From the NCBI GenBank assembly GCA_950097015.1, contig CATNEN010000031.1, positions 2,542,001 through 2,606,000 of the forward strand: a stretch of DNA of 64,000 bases. The letters run 5' to 3'. The number at the start of each line of letters is the position of its first letter. Position 1 is the stretch's first letter. Below the pieces are notes generated by a model. It saw nothing but the letters and a program-made list of their open reading frames with translations, was not told where the DNA came from and searched no databases. Source of the stretch: Macrostomum hystrix. Taxonomy: Eukaryota > Platyhelminthes > Macrostomidae. The position numbers and the translations under genes are program-made. Of this stretch, positions 52,624-63,185 are shown one piece after another.

Positions 52624-55600
52624 ATGACTGAGCAAATTTCTCTCGCGCCTCCCGGCCAGTTTGTTATCGATAGCGATTGCCACTCAACTGCACAGCGCTG
52701 GACTGCATGGGCTCGCCGGTTCGCCACATACATTAACGCAGCTGGGATCCATGACGCAAAGCGAGGGCAGCACCTGCTTTTGTACGCCGCGGGAGAGGAG
52801 CTGCAGACCATCGTCGAAGAGAATGAAATTGACGCTGGGGAAGACTACAGCAGCCTCGCAAAGAATATCCAGGAATTCTGGGACGGCAAGAACAGCATCG
52901 TGTTCCTCCGCTTCAAGTTCGAGACCTGCAGACAACAGCAAGGCGAGACAATCGACCAGTGGTACCAGCGCCTGCGCAAGGCGGCGGAGCCGTGCGAGTT
53001 TGGAGCGATCAAGGACTCGCTGATCCGAGACAAAATCGTCGCCTACTGTGACTCCGAGAGGCTGAGGAGAGACTTCCTACAGAGCAAAGACATCACCCTG
53101 ACAGATGTGCTGAGGAAGGCGAGAGCCAAAGAAGCGGCGGAGCAGCAGGCCAGCGCGATGGAGAACGGCAGGCCAGGTGAGCCGCAGCAGCAACTCGCAG
53201 CCATCCGGAGAGCCGAGCAGCCACCAGGGCCGCAGGTGCGCTGCAATCGGTGCGGCAGGCCAGGGCACTCCACGTGCGCCGCGGCGCAAGGCAAGAGCTG
53301 CAGAAAGTGCGGAAAGCCAGGCCACTTCGCCCGAGCTTGCAGGTCCAGGCAGGAGGCGCCCCAAAGCAATTCGAATGCTGTCGCGATGCTGCAAGGTGAG
53401 ACCAGCTACGAGAGGGTGGACGACCCGGACACCGGCATATTCAAGGTCGACCAGGAGGAGCAATCCGCCCACACAGTAGCTGAGATCAACGGCACCAGAC
53501 TGTCAGTGCTGATCGACAGCGGGGCGGCTCGCAATGTGATCAACCGCGCAACGTTTGAGAGCCTTAAACAGCGGCCGCGTCTGCAAGCAGCCTCTGACAG
53601 GTTGTTCGCGTACGGCTCGGACCGGCCGATGCAACTCATCGGCAAGGCGGCGATGTCCATCCGCTTATTCGGCCGACGGGCGGTCGCCACATTTCACGTT
53701 GTCGAAGGCAGAGGCATCACCATCATCGGCAGGCAGACGGCCACTCAAATGGAAATCCTGCGGATCGGACCACCACCGACGGTCGATCATCAGGTGCTGC
53801 AGGTCGCGGAAGCGGAGGCGGCTGTCGACAGCCTCCTCGGCAACACGAGATCCAGTGGAATGCCCCAAGATGCCCTTGGCAGGATACTGCGCAAGTACTC
53901 CAGCGTGCTCAGCGGCATCGGCTGCTTCACCGGGCCGCCAGTCAGCATCCACCTGACCGACAACGCCCGACCGGTTTGTCACGCACCGTCTAAGGTACCG
54001 ATTCACCTGGCCGAGGCAGTGGACAAGGAGCTGCAGCTACTGGAGCAGCTCGGAATCATCGAGCCCGTCGACGGACCAGTTCCGTGGGTCGCGCGGATGG
54101 TCGTTGTGCCCAAGAAGGAGCCAGGCGAAGTGCGGATCACACAGGACCTCCGCGATGTCAATCGCTATGTCATCCGCGAGCGTCACCAGATTCCGACTTT
54201 TGAAGAGGTGACGGGAGACATGGCCGGCAGCACCGTCTTCTCGGAACTGGACATCGCGAAGGCGTTCTACCAGGTGCCTGTAGCAGAAGAATGCCGCAAT
54301 CTGCTGACATTCTCGACACCCCGAGGACTTCGTCGTCTCACTCGGCTGTGCATGGGCCTGTCCACCTCACAGGAGATCCTACAGAGCGTGATGTGCAGAG
54401 TGCTGTCAGGCCTGCCCAACGTAAAATGGATCCACGACGACGTGGTCGTGTTCGGCCGCACGATGGCGGAGCACAACAGCAGCCTCGAGGCCTGCCTGGC
54501 CCGCCTGGCGCAACACGGCATCACGCTAAATGCTCGAAAATGCAGGTTGGCACGCAGCAGCATTGAGTTTATGGGAATGCGACTGACGGCCGAAGGAGTC
54601 CAAGCCACAGAAAGCAAGGTCGCCGCCGTTCAAGAATTCAAGGAGCCAGAGACGATAAGCCAACTTCGATCGTTCTTGGGCCTCGTGAATTATCTCGCAG
54701 TATTCACGCCACAGCTGGCCAAGGTGGCGGAGCCGCTGCGACGCCTGACCCGGAAGAACACCGACTGGCAGTGGGGCGCCGACCAGGCCAGCGCCTTTGC
54801 GCAGCTAAAGCGCAGCATTGCGGAGCCGACAACGCTGGCATTCTACGACAAGCGGCTACGGACACAGCTGATTGTGGACGCGGGACCAACCGGACTCGGC
54901 GCAATCCTGGCGGAAGTACAGCACGACGGCAGTTCGCGGCCAGTCGCATACGCGAGCCGGACCCTCTCCGACGTAGAGCGGCGATATTCGCAGACCGAAA
55001 AAGAGGCGCTCGCCGTGAAGTTCGGCTGCCTGAAGTTTGAGTACTACTTGTATGGATCGCCCGAATTCACGGTGATCTCCGACCACAAGCCGCTGACAGC
55101 CATGTATGCGCCAGGGTCACGGCCGCCTCCACGAGTCGAGCGTATGGCGCTGCGTATCCAGCACCTGGTATTCAAGGTCGAATACCAGCCAGGAGCGTCC
55201 AATGCTGCAGACATACTCAGCAGGCAGCCTCTAAACGCTGAAGGAAGTAGGACCAGCGAGCAGCTGAGAGAGGCCTACATAAACGAGGTAGCGCAGGCGG
55301 CTGTCCCGAAAGCGCTCACGCTCGAAGACATCCGCAAGAGCTCAGCCAGCGACCCAGTTATCCGGGCAGCGATAGCAGCGATGCAAGGCGGCCAATGGGA
55401 CCGCTCTAGCGCTGAGATGCGGTCACTCCACGCGCTGCGAGAGGAGCTGTCGGCGGTAGACGGAGTTCTTCTTCGGCATCAGCGGATTGTCGTGCCAGCA
55501 GCTCTACGGCAGCAGATGCTCGAGCTGGCGCACCAAGGACACCAGTGCTCGCAGAAGACGACCGCAAGGCTCAGCAGCAAGGTCTGGTGGCCGAGAATGG

Positions 55601-56607
55601 CAACACAAGCGGAGGAGTTCGTCAGTCGGTGCCGCAGCTGTGTCATCACGTCTCACACGCCAGCCGTCCGGGCTACGCCTCTGCAGCCGACGCCTATCCC
55701 TAAGGGCGCCTGGTTGTCGATTGGGGCTGACTTTGTAGGCCCGATCAACAACAACATGCTGCTGGTGTGCGTGGACAGATACTCGAGATTCCCAGAGGTG
55801 CAGCTCATGCAGACAACGACGGCCGAGGCACTGGTCCCGCGCCTGCGAGAAATGTTCGCGCGATTTGGCATCCCGCAGGAGCTCGTAACTGACAACGGGC
55901 CGCCATTTTCATCCAAGGAGTTTGGCCGTTTCCTAGAAAGCTACGGCATCAAGCACCGCCTCATCACGCCTTACTACCCAGCCGCCAACGGCATGACAGA
56001 GCGGCTGAACCGCTCAATCAACAAGGTCGTGCGGGCGGCAATCGAGGAGCGGCGCGACTGGAGGGCTGCTCTGGACGAGTGGCTGCTGGCCTACAGGAAC
56101 ACGCCGCACACAGCCACGGGCCGCGCGCCAGCCGAGCTGCTGATGGGCCGGCGACCAAATGATGTCATCCCCGCCGCCCGGCCATCCCAGCGCGTCCGCA
56201 TCAACGAGCAGCGGCTGCGAGAGATGGATGCGAGCGCCAAGGCCGCGATGAAGCAGCGAGCGGACGCCAGGAGGCGGCCACGGCGGCACGAAATCCAGGT
56301 CGGCGATTCGGTGCTGCGACGGCGAGTCGGTGCCAGCAAGACGCAAACGCCATTCGAGAGCGGCGCCTGGACAGTCCAGCGGGTGGCCGGCAACTCGCTG
56401 ATGCTGCGTCGTGACGGCGCGGCCTGCTGGCGGCATTGCACGGCGGTCAAGGTCGTCACCCCAGAATCAGACGACGCTGGTGCCAGGCCGCAGGCTGCCG
56501 CGCCAGAAACTCCAGGCGAGGCGGCGCGGAACCCGGCCGAATCCCCGGTGGCGCTGCGCCCGCACCCCCGCGCCGCACGGGGTGGCGTGAAGATCTACAA
56601 GGACTAA
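52624..56607 (+). CDS. gag-pol polyprotein of Ty3/gypsy-type element
   Basis: A single 1327-codon frame, gag and pol fused without frameshift. Capsid-like region at residues 1-200; two zinc knuckles about 206-238 (first CX2CX4HX2C, atypical; second CX2CX4HX4C); aspartic protease with LIDSGA near 297; reverse transcriptase about 470-650 with catalytic IHDD near 603, where most relatives have Y(V/I/L)DD; RNase H with IVDAGPTGLGAIL near 750 and DHKPL near 820; integrase with an HHCC zinc segment near 970-1010 and D1036, D1090, E1126 (DX54DX35E). A basic C-terminal tail follows. No chromodomain or envelope frame was seen. The start codon follows the left LTR by 33 bases. All catalytic acids are intact. 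Confidence 0.96.
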   Translation: MTEQISLAPPGQFVIDSDCHSTAQRWTAWARRFATYINAAGIHDAKRGQHLLLYAAGEELQTIVEENEIDAGEDYSSLAKNIQEFWDGKNSIVFLRFKFETCRQQQGETIDQWYQRLRKAAEPCEFGAIKDSLIRDKIVAYCDSERLRRDFLQSKDITLTDVLRKARAKEAAEQQASAMENGRPGEPQQQLAAIRRAEQPPGPQVRCNRCGRPGHSTCAAAQGKSCRKCGKPGHFARACRSRQEAPQSNSNAVAMLQGETSYERVDDPDTGIFKVDQEEQSAHTVAEINGTRLSVLIDSGAARNVINRATFESLKQRPRLQAASDRLFAYGSDRPMQLIGKAAMSIRLFGRRAVATFHVVEGRGITIIGRQTATQMEILRIGPPPTVDHQVLQVAEAEAAVDSLLGNTRSSGMPQDALGRILRKYSSVLSGIGCFTGPPVSIHLTDNARPVCHAPSKVPIHLAEAVDKELQLLEQLGIIEPVDGPVPWVARMVVVPKKEPGEVRITQDLRDVNRYVIRERHQIPTFEEVTGDMAGSTVFSELDIAKAFYQVPVAEECRNLLTFSTPRGLRRLTRLCMGLSTSQEILQSVMCRVLSGLPNVKWIHDDVVVFGRTMAEHNSSLEACLARLAQHGITLNARKCRLARSSIEFMGMRLTAEGVQATESKVAAVQEFKEPETISQLRSFLGLVNYLAVFTPQLAKVAEPLRRLTRKNTDWQWGADQASAFAQLKRSIAEPTTLAFYDKRLRTQLIVDAGPTGLGAILAEVQHDGSSRPVAYASRTLSDVERRYSQTEKEALAVKFGCLKFEYYLYGSPEFTVISDHKPLTAMYAPGSRPPPRVERMALRIQHLVFKVEYQPGASNAADILSRQPLNAEGSRTSEQLREAYINEVAQAAVPKALTLEDIRKSSASDPVIRAAIAAMQGGQWDRSSAEMRSLHALREELSAVDGVLLRHQRIVVPAALRQQMLELAHQGHQCSQKTTARLSSKVWWPRMATQAEEFVSRCRSCVITSHTPAVRATPLQPTPIPKGAWLSIGADFVGPINNNMLLVCVDRYSRFPEVQLMQTTTAEALVPRLREMFARFGIPQELVTDNGPPFSSKEFGRFLESYGIKHRLITPYYPAANGMTERLNRSINKVVRAAIEERRDWRAALDEWLLAYRNTPHTATGRAPAELLMGRRPNDVIPAARPSQRVRINEQRLREMDASAKAAMKQRADARRRPRRHEIQVGDSVLRRRVGASKTQTPFESGAWTVQRVAGNSLMLRRDGAACWRHCTAVKVVTPESDDAGARPQAAAPETPGEAARNPAESPVALRPHPRAARGGVKIYKD

Positions 56608-56825
56608 ACCAAGGACTGAAAACGAACTGACTTTTCTACTGACATTAACATCACATGCACGCTTTTCTTTGCAAGTCCGATGCGACTATCATTTCGAGTG
56701 TTTTATTTCCTCCAATAGCTGCATATTTTTTTTCGGTCGAGTTCTTTTTCGTTTTTTTCGACATCTTGCTTCTCGAATTCGTTCTTTTTTTGTCTCCCCA
56801 CAGTTTCTGTTCGAAGGGGGAGAGA
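56608..56825 (+). other. 3' untranslated segment and polypurine tract of the LTR element
   Basis: T-rich non-coding sequence ending in the purine run gaagggggagaga, which primes plus-strand DNA synthesis and directly abuts the right LTR. Confidence 0.8.
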
Positions 56826-57010
56826 TGTAGTGTGCGTACGCACGTGAGCCAGGCCCAGGTGTACACCTGGGTCGTTTGATTGGTTGCGGAGCGGGGTGGG
56901 TGTCGCCACCCCAGTTCTAGCAAATAATATATGGACGCGCGCTCAGCGTGGCAGTAAAGATTGAGAGTTTTGTCTGCTCACTAAAAATAGCCTCGGCCTT
57001 AGTTATTACA
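56826..57010 (+). repeat. 3' LTR
   Basis: Matches the 5' LTR base for base by eye over 185 bp and is followed by the right target-site copy GACAC at 57011-57015. Confidence 0.95.
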
Positions 57011-57174
57011 GACACAAATGTTTATTGATGCATATTCATACACGTGCGATAATTAGTAAAATCGGTGTCAATTCATGCAAGACTTTAGGAACTTCGAAAA
57101 GCAGTATATACGAGCGTATATAGTTTGCAACTGTCTTAGTGTTGATTTAACTTGAAGGCAGCTTAGAACTACCA

Positions 57175-60100
57175 CTACGAGAGCAGATTCACCCAAAGTG
57201 ACACGGCGAAGAGGCTCAGGCTCGTGAGCAGCAGTCCGCTGACCCCGCTGCTCTGCAGCACTCCGCGGCCACCCGCAGTGGTTGTCTGAATCTCTGGAGC
57301 TCGCGTGCTGCTCGTCAAGGTGCCGTCGATGCTGTCGATGTTGTCGGGCAGCTTCAGCTGAGTGGCCACCAGATTGGACAGGTCCGACTCGACTCCCTTG
57401 TCGCTGACAGTCTTCACAGCTAGGTAGAAGGTGCTGTTGTAGCTGGCCAGCTGGTCAGCGCTGATGTTGATGGAGTGCGCGGAGCCGGCCTCCAGCGGAG
57501 TCACCGTCACTGACACGTTGTCGGCCGAGTGAAAGTCCTCCTCGATCAGGGTGTCGTTCTCTGACGTCTTGATGATGATGCTGGCAGCTGGAGTCAAGGT
57601 TATTTAATACTCTGAGAAAATATGTTCACGGCAAGAGCATCAGAGCAAGAACAGACACAGGTGCATGCAGGTACACACCAGTTCCCTGGTCCTGTTCGTT
57701 GCCCACTGCAGTCCACCAAAGTCGGATTGTCTTTGATGGCAGGTGGACTGACACCTTCAGATCCTTGACGGGATTCGGCGGTAGATTCTGCAGACTGCCG
57801 AGGTCGACGGACTGCACATAGAACTTTCCGGCACTCGTCACCCGGCTCACAGGTGAGTCACTGATGAGCCTGACGTTGTACTCTTGCACTTTGGAGACAC
57901 TCTTGAGCGGCACCTGAGCAGTGTAGATCCCGTCTCCTGCTTCGGAATCGGGGACTGGAAGCCGAGGAGGTGGAGGGTCGCAACTGAAGGTCGGGTCGGA
58001 GTTGATGAATGGAAGATCGCCTCATATACTCCAAACTCCAAACTCACAAACTCCATCGTCCTGCAAGTTGAGCACCGCGTCGGTGTCTTTCTCGGACTCT
58101 ATCTTGGCCAGAATGGCCGCACCTCCGATGCGCTCGAAGCCTCGGAACACGGAGGCGGTAATGAGGATCGAGGTGGATCGGTTCAGGCGGATGTTGAGGT
58201 CAGCGCTCACCGAGCCTTCCAGCACCACAGGCTCCTCCTGATTGGCGGGCTTCGATGTGACGGTGAGGGCGGACCGGGTGTTGATTACCTGTGAGCTGGA
58301 CCAGGACGGCTGCAGCAGGGCTGACGTGCCGTCGGACGCCCGCCACTCACCGACCTGCAATGCAGTCATAGGAAGCGTATAATTCTGCCTATGCGACCAT
58401 GTTCTAAACTTTTTACTAAGTAAAAATGGAAGTCGTAGCTCGTACCTCAGCCTGACCGTCGATTTTAATGGTCACTGTGCCATGCGTTATGTCCTTGTAG
58501 TACTCGCGTGAGTTTCGGTCGTATATTTTTCCATTCGGGCTCATGACTTTCAGATCCATGTTTTTAATGTCTGACGCACGGTAAGTGCTGAGCATAAAGC
58601 TGGTGTCCTTGCCGATGGAATCATCGATGTTGACTGGGACGTTGAACACGCTCTCTATTTGTGATGAAAACACCTAAATTTCAGACCATCCAGAGTGTGT
58701 TTTATAATGGCTTCTCTGTTTTGCTAATAAAGGACAATTTCGCAAAAAGTCTACTAGGCACTCACATCGATTGGCATACTGGATGAGTCGACCCTCTTCT
58801 GAACCATCAGAATGAGCTGGTCAATAAAATCATAAGCGGAATCTTGAAACCTGCAAGTGAAGCTCAGCCCGTTAGTGTCTTCTGATATTTGCGTGAGTCG
58901 TTTGTCAGCCTTTGGTCCGAATGTAACGGTGTCAACAATCAGTGACATATTTTTTAGCAAATCGGCTGCCGCTGGCAGCGAGTAGTTTTGGACTCTGTTT
59001 TCAGCGCCATCCGATAGAAGCAGTATGTAGCCCGGAACATTGTTTCTCGGATTTTCTGGGTTTACACCAAGAATCTGAAACGAAAAATAGTTTGGAAAGA
59101 CATGAATCTGAGGTGCCTGAGCTCGAATCCGCGGCGAGGCCGCAGTCATTTAAGGAGCAGCCTCGGACACAAGGCTTGTGGCACAGTGAGAGTGTACACT
59201 TCCAGGGCACGATGAGAAAGTCAAGGTACGTGTAAAAACCAGTGTACGTGTGTGTGCTCAGGAGTCAGCGGAATGGACAATTATAACAATTACAACAATT
59301 ATAACCCGAGCTCACTCTCATTCCCAGCGCTAGAGCATCTCCGATGGCGGTAAATCCACTGGCGGACAATCGTTTCGCGGCGTCACTGTATTCTCTGCGA
59401 ATCGTCTCTGAACTGAGAAAAGTTAGCGGCTTCACTAGCTGAGTCAGATGATTGAAGGTTATCAGGGCGCACTCGATTCCATCCTCCAGCAGTGACTCCA
59501 AAAACTTTGTCATACCAACCTTTATTTTATTAAGTGGATCACCCTGAAACAAATCATGATTCTCGTTTAGAACCCCTAGGAATCGAATCAATACGCTCGT
59601 ATATCTGCATCAGAATAACTAGAAATTAAATAATAGTTTAAACCTGCCCCAATTAGACCAGATGTTTAGCCGACAGCACAGCCGCTGCTATTGCGTGGCG
59701 AATCTGAAGGCTGCATCTGAAGGTTCAGTTGGAAGGTTCAGGACTGGGAGGTTGCTAAACCCAACCTCAAATACCCTGGCTGATGCTGGTACCCATTTAA
59801 CAGCTGGATGAACCGAAGCAACGCAGAGCTAAGTTTTTTGCGAAAGGACACCTATTATACTAGTGGAGTCGTGAAACGAGTCCCCAAGGCGTAATTTAAA
59901 CGCCCTAACCTGTGTGCTGCAACCCCCTCTGACTATTGTGCTTACATTCATGCTGCTGCTGATGTCAATTATGATGACGAGTCTTCGATATGGCAGCGGT
60001 CGCACCACCGAGAGCTGAATCGTTGGCCTTCGTGGAGATAATTCTGGATTTCTGGCAAAGTCTCCAGTTAGCGACATCTTCATCAGGGCTCTGGCACCTC

Positions 60101-61387
60101 TGTGAGGCCGGCAGGCGCTATTCAATGGCACAGGGGCCCGTCTATTGTGCTGAAGCTCAACCGGTCCGGAGTCTGAGTGATCGCAGAAGTGCTCAATTCC
60201 TTTCACATCAGTCGTGCTTAGAAGAGAAGCCAAAGCTTCTTGTTCGGCGTACGGATAGAACTTGCACTGCGGCTCCAGCTCAGTGGTATTCACGTCAACT
60301 TTGCAAGGTTGATTGGTTACGTTGTGTCTGAAGATCCCTCGGATTTCTTTAGTGCAAATAGCCGGAATAATTTTACCGTCCTCCATGTAGTATTGCTGTC
60401 CATTTTCACCGTTGTGCTCACTTCTAAGACCCCAACGGAGCTGGCCAAATTCCGCCAGCATTTTCTTGCCAACTGAAATTTTTTGGGTAGATCAAAGCAG
60501 TTAAAAGTGCTGCCCACTTAAAAGAATGCCCAACTGTAAGATGTAAAGAATGACGCAATTTTCATACGCCTGTATTCGTCGGCCTTGTAAAAGTGTCCCG
60601 TGTCAAAAACGGTATAGTCTCCAGGAACGCCACACGGACTGCTGTGGTAGGTGTAGTGCAGCTGCTCAGGCACGTGTCCCAATCGAATGTCAGAGTTTTC
60701 AAATGTCTGCCAGGTGGAGCTCTCATCAACAGCCGTCCTGTTTGTCCAGGTCCTCGGCACCAAGATGTACGCGTGTTCCAGGCGAAGACTGGCGCCATTG
60801 TTAAACATTGGCTCCGTAGCGATGGAGAGCTGCTGGGAGAACTGGACCAGTGTTCTCTGCAGGAATAATGTTTTTATGTTTTATTTATTGATTTTTTAAC
60901 TACGGCGCATCGCCAGTTGCCCGTTACATTTTATTAAAAATTGGCAGAAGGGCTGTGGGCGATGGCACAATATTTGGTGATAGCGGACCTGCAGCCAGTG
61001 AGGTGTTTTTGGCCATTCCGCTGCCTCCAGAGCACACACGCAGACAGATACTGTACGCAGGCACACACTCACACTGGTGTGTACATCTGTCCTGACTTTC
61101 TCATCTTCAGGCAGTGTGCACACTGTGCGAGGAGGTTGGCCCTCAAAGGGTGTAAATTGCACGACAAGCCTCAAGCCCCGAACTCCCCGCAGCTGCGTCT
61201 TAAATGGTTGTACCTTTATTTTTTCTACAAGCTGGGGATCCTCAGGCAGACTTCGGTTGATTGCAATCACCAGATCCTTGTAGCTGCCGTCACTGCTTAA
61301 TCTTAGTCGGCTTCGCTCTTTGGCAAAAAGTGGCATTGCGGCAATCAGCAGCAGCAGCAGCAGAAGCTGCAGCGTCACACGGAGCAT
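57175..61387 (-). CDS. CLCA-family (calcium-activated chloride channel regulator) VWA protein, about 9 exons
   Basis: CLCA proteins are secreted or surface proteins with an N-terminal metalloprotease-like domain and a VWA domain. Exons: 61387-61214, 60856-60568, 60472-59946, 59543-59316, 59074-58766, 58673-58446, 58354-58048, about 57984-57679, 57587-57175. Signal peptide MLRVTLQLLLLLLLIAAMPLFA; N-CLCA region; VWA MIDAS DISSSM with FTAIGDAL and LLLSDGAEN; then beta-sandwich and fibronectin-like parts (DPPPPRLPVPDSEAGDGIYTA), Ser/Thr-rich stem and a hydrophobic C-terminus fitting a GPI signal or anchor. The family's HEWAHLRWG appears as AEFGQLRWG, so both zinc histidines are missing. Junction 58048/57984 does not keep frame with the obvious sites: a small shift, microintron or mutation is possible. 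SINEs lie in three introns. Confidence 0.85.
59107..59300 (+). mobile_element. SINE family B, truncated copy in a CLCA intron
   Basis: Starts inside the tRNA head at the B box (gagctcgaatccgc), has the body segment with tgtgtgtgctcaggagtc, and ends in a repeated acaatta tail. Inserted opposite to the gene, it ends about 15 bp before exon 59316-59543. Confidence 0.75.
59640..59915 (-). mobile_element. SINE family A, degenerate copy in a CLCA intron
   Basis: On the minus strand it has a mutated tRNA head, gactccactag, ggtgtccttt, a gttcatccagctgttaaatg segment and the GTACC region seen in the copy at 23570. Confidence 0.75.
60930..61203 (-). mobile_element. SINE family B, partial copy in CLCA intron 1
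   Basis: Body of family B on the minus strand (tgtgtacatctg, gcacgacaagcctcaagcc) without the tRNA head. It stops about 10 bp from the exon 1 donor, so little of the first intron is not SINE. Confidence 0.78.
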
Positions 61388-61939
61388 CGTCAGATTGAGC
61401 TGTTGTATTTTAGTAGGTCGATGACAATTGTTAACTGTAAGTCGATTATTCGCTGGGTCCTTGGGCAAATAAATAGTATGTCAGAGGCGGACATGACTCA
61501 AGTTCAAAGTCAAGAATTTTATTTATGATAACATGGCTTATCTCCTGCTGTTTTAGCTGAATGACTGTTTATGTCGACTTGATTTTTTTATTTTAAACCT
61601 TTTTTTAAAAAATGTGCCTTTCTTTCATTAACTTTATCTCGAATCCTTGAGAATGCAGCATGCAAATATTTCAAATTTGCCCTTCGCCCCAGCGCTTCTA
61701 CGTACGACTCGTATGTCTGTGAAATTTAATCGCAAAACGTAACTTCACGACTTTAAGAGCTCAGGCACAAATATTTGGATAAGAAATTTAGTTTTTTTAT
61801 AGAGGGTAAAACTTAATAAAACATTGTGCTGTAAGATTCATTGTCCATATAGCTTTCAATATGGTTTTCTTGGTCGTCAGCAAGTCTGCGCCGCGGCACC
61901 TCCAGGTCCGCTGGAATGTCATTTAACACGTTCAGCAGG
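61388..61939. other. region between CLCA gene and its partial copy
   Basis: 5' flank of the CLCA gene. An open minus-strand stretch of about 43 codons ends at a stop at 61813 (contains DLEVPRRRLADDQE). It could be a C-terminal exon but has no start or clear acceptor, so it is not called. Confidence 0.35.
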
Positions 61940-62095
61940 TGAATTTACCGACATACTCATACCCATCTTACACCTGGGTGAGCTCAATCATTAGGTTGTT
62001 AACTGTCTCGCTCAGAGGCACATATAGTTGTCCTTGGGCTGAGATTCGAACTCCAGACCTTCGAACTCGAACTCAAATTTGTTGTCATAAATGGC
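61940..62095 (-). mobile_element. tRNA-SINE fragment, family A-like
   Basis: On the minus strand it has B box gagttcgaatctc, then cgagacagttaacaacc and acccaggtgtaagatgggta, parallel in order to family A but divergent. Confidence 0.55.
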
Positions 62096-62176
62096 CTAGA
62101 GAGAAATTCAAAATGAGAGAAGAAAAATAGAGAGAGATGCGCCAAAGGCGTAGGCGCACAAAATTTACACACTTAC

Positions 62177-63185
62177 TCTCATTCCTAGTACCAGTCCGTC
62201 TCCAATCGCAGTGAAGCCACCAGCCGACAGAGCCCTGACGGCCTTGGCGAAATCCTCCCTATCAGCCAGCGAGTTGAAGACGCTCAGTGGCTTAACAAGC
62301 TGCGTTGTTTCGGAGAATACCAGAGCGCACTCGATGCCATCCTCCAGTAGATTGAGAACGAATCTTTCAACGTCAACCATGATTTTATTCAGCGGATTGC
62401 CCTGAAGCAAACAGGATTTATCTTACAATTTTGTATTTTGAAATTCGAGCATGTTGTTGATGCCATCCCGTCTTGACTCTAATTATACGCGAGCCCTGAC
62501 GATTTCCGAAACGGATGAAAAAACCTTTATGTGATTCTAAACTAAATTTAAGCCTCAGAAATTTCATTGCAATACGATAACCATGCTTACTCTCATGCTC
62601 CCGCTAACGTCGATGATAAGAACAAGCCTGCGATACGGCAACGGTCGCACCACACTGACGTGCATCGGCGGAGGAACGCTCCCTTCGGGCGACGGGGCAG
62701 CGCGGAAATCTCATAACTGTCTCATGATGTCGCGGGCGCTTTGATGTCTCATGATGTCACTCACCAATTACCTACCATCGCTCACCAATTACCTACCATC
62801 ACTTACCAATTACCTACCATCACTCACCAATTACCTACCATCACTCACCAATTACCTACCATCACTTACCAATTACCTACCATCACTCACCAATTACCTA
62901 CCATCACTCACCAATTACCTACCATCACTCACCAATTACCTACCAACACTCACCAATTACCTACCATCACTCACCAATTACCTACCATCACTCATTAATC
63001 GCCTACCATCTAGGATACTAGGTGAGTCGTGCGTATTTGTTTTTCGGTCATTCAATGGTATTTTAGAAAAAATGTCAGTTAATTATACCTTAATCTTGTT
63101 CACAAGCTGTGGATCCTCAGGTAAGCTCACTATCGATTGCAATCACCAGATTCCTGTAGCCGCCATCGCTGCCTAAGCTGAGACC
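62177..63185 (-). pseudogene. partial, decayed copy of the CLCA gene
   Basis: Three pieces match CLCA exons in order. 63185-63089 matches exon 1 after the signal peptide (SDGGYRNLVIAI, then EDPQLVNKIK), but one extra base between them breaks the frame and a stop follows. About 62709-62591 matches only the end of exon 3, with VVRPLPYRRLVLIIDVSGSM and a good donor; an in-frame stop lies just upstream. 62401-62177 matches exon 4 (GNPLNKI to GLVLGMR), with acceptor, donor and frame intact. Exon 2 and most of exon 3 are absent, and a minisatellite occupies that position. The copy keeps the canonical DVSGS MIDAS. It may be a dead tandem duplicate, or a reduced gene using only the right-hand exons. 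Confidence 0.7.
62747..63000. repeat. minisatellite inside the CLCA partial copy, 21 bp unit
   Basis: About 12 copies of a unit starting caattacctaccatcactca, with few changes. It sits where exon 2 and the 5' part of exon 3 of the CLCA copy should be. Confidence 0.95.

Larger units (their letters stand above)
52407..57010 (+). mobile_element. complete Ty3/gypsy-type LTR retrotransposon
   Basis: LTRs at 52407-52591 and 56826-57010, 185 bp each, identical by eye, both TG...CA, flanked by the 5-bp duplication GACAC (52402-52406 and 57011-57015). Internal order: primer-binding-site position directly after the left LTR, one gag-pol frame, purine tract gaagggggagaga just before the right LTR. The order RT-RNase H-integrase defines the Ty3/gypsy superfamily. 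Identical LTRs and an undisturbed frame mean a very recent, possibly active insertion, 165 bp beyond the stop of the CLCA gene and opposite to it. Confidence 0.97.

Noticed and set aside
61813-61935. About 43-codon minus-strand open stretch containing DLEVPRRRLADDQE
   Set aside because: It could be a terminal exon of a neighbouring gene, but no acceptor in suitable phase and no homology were seen.
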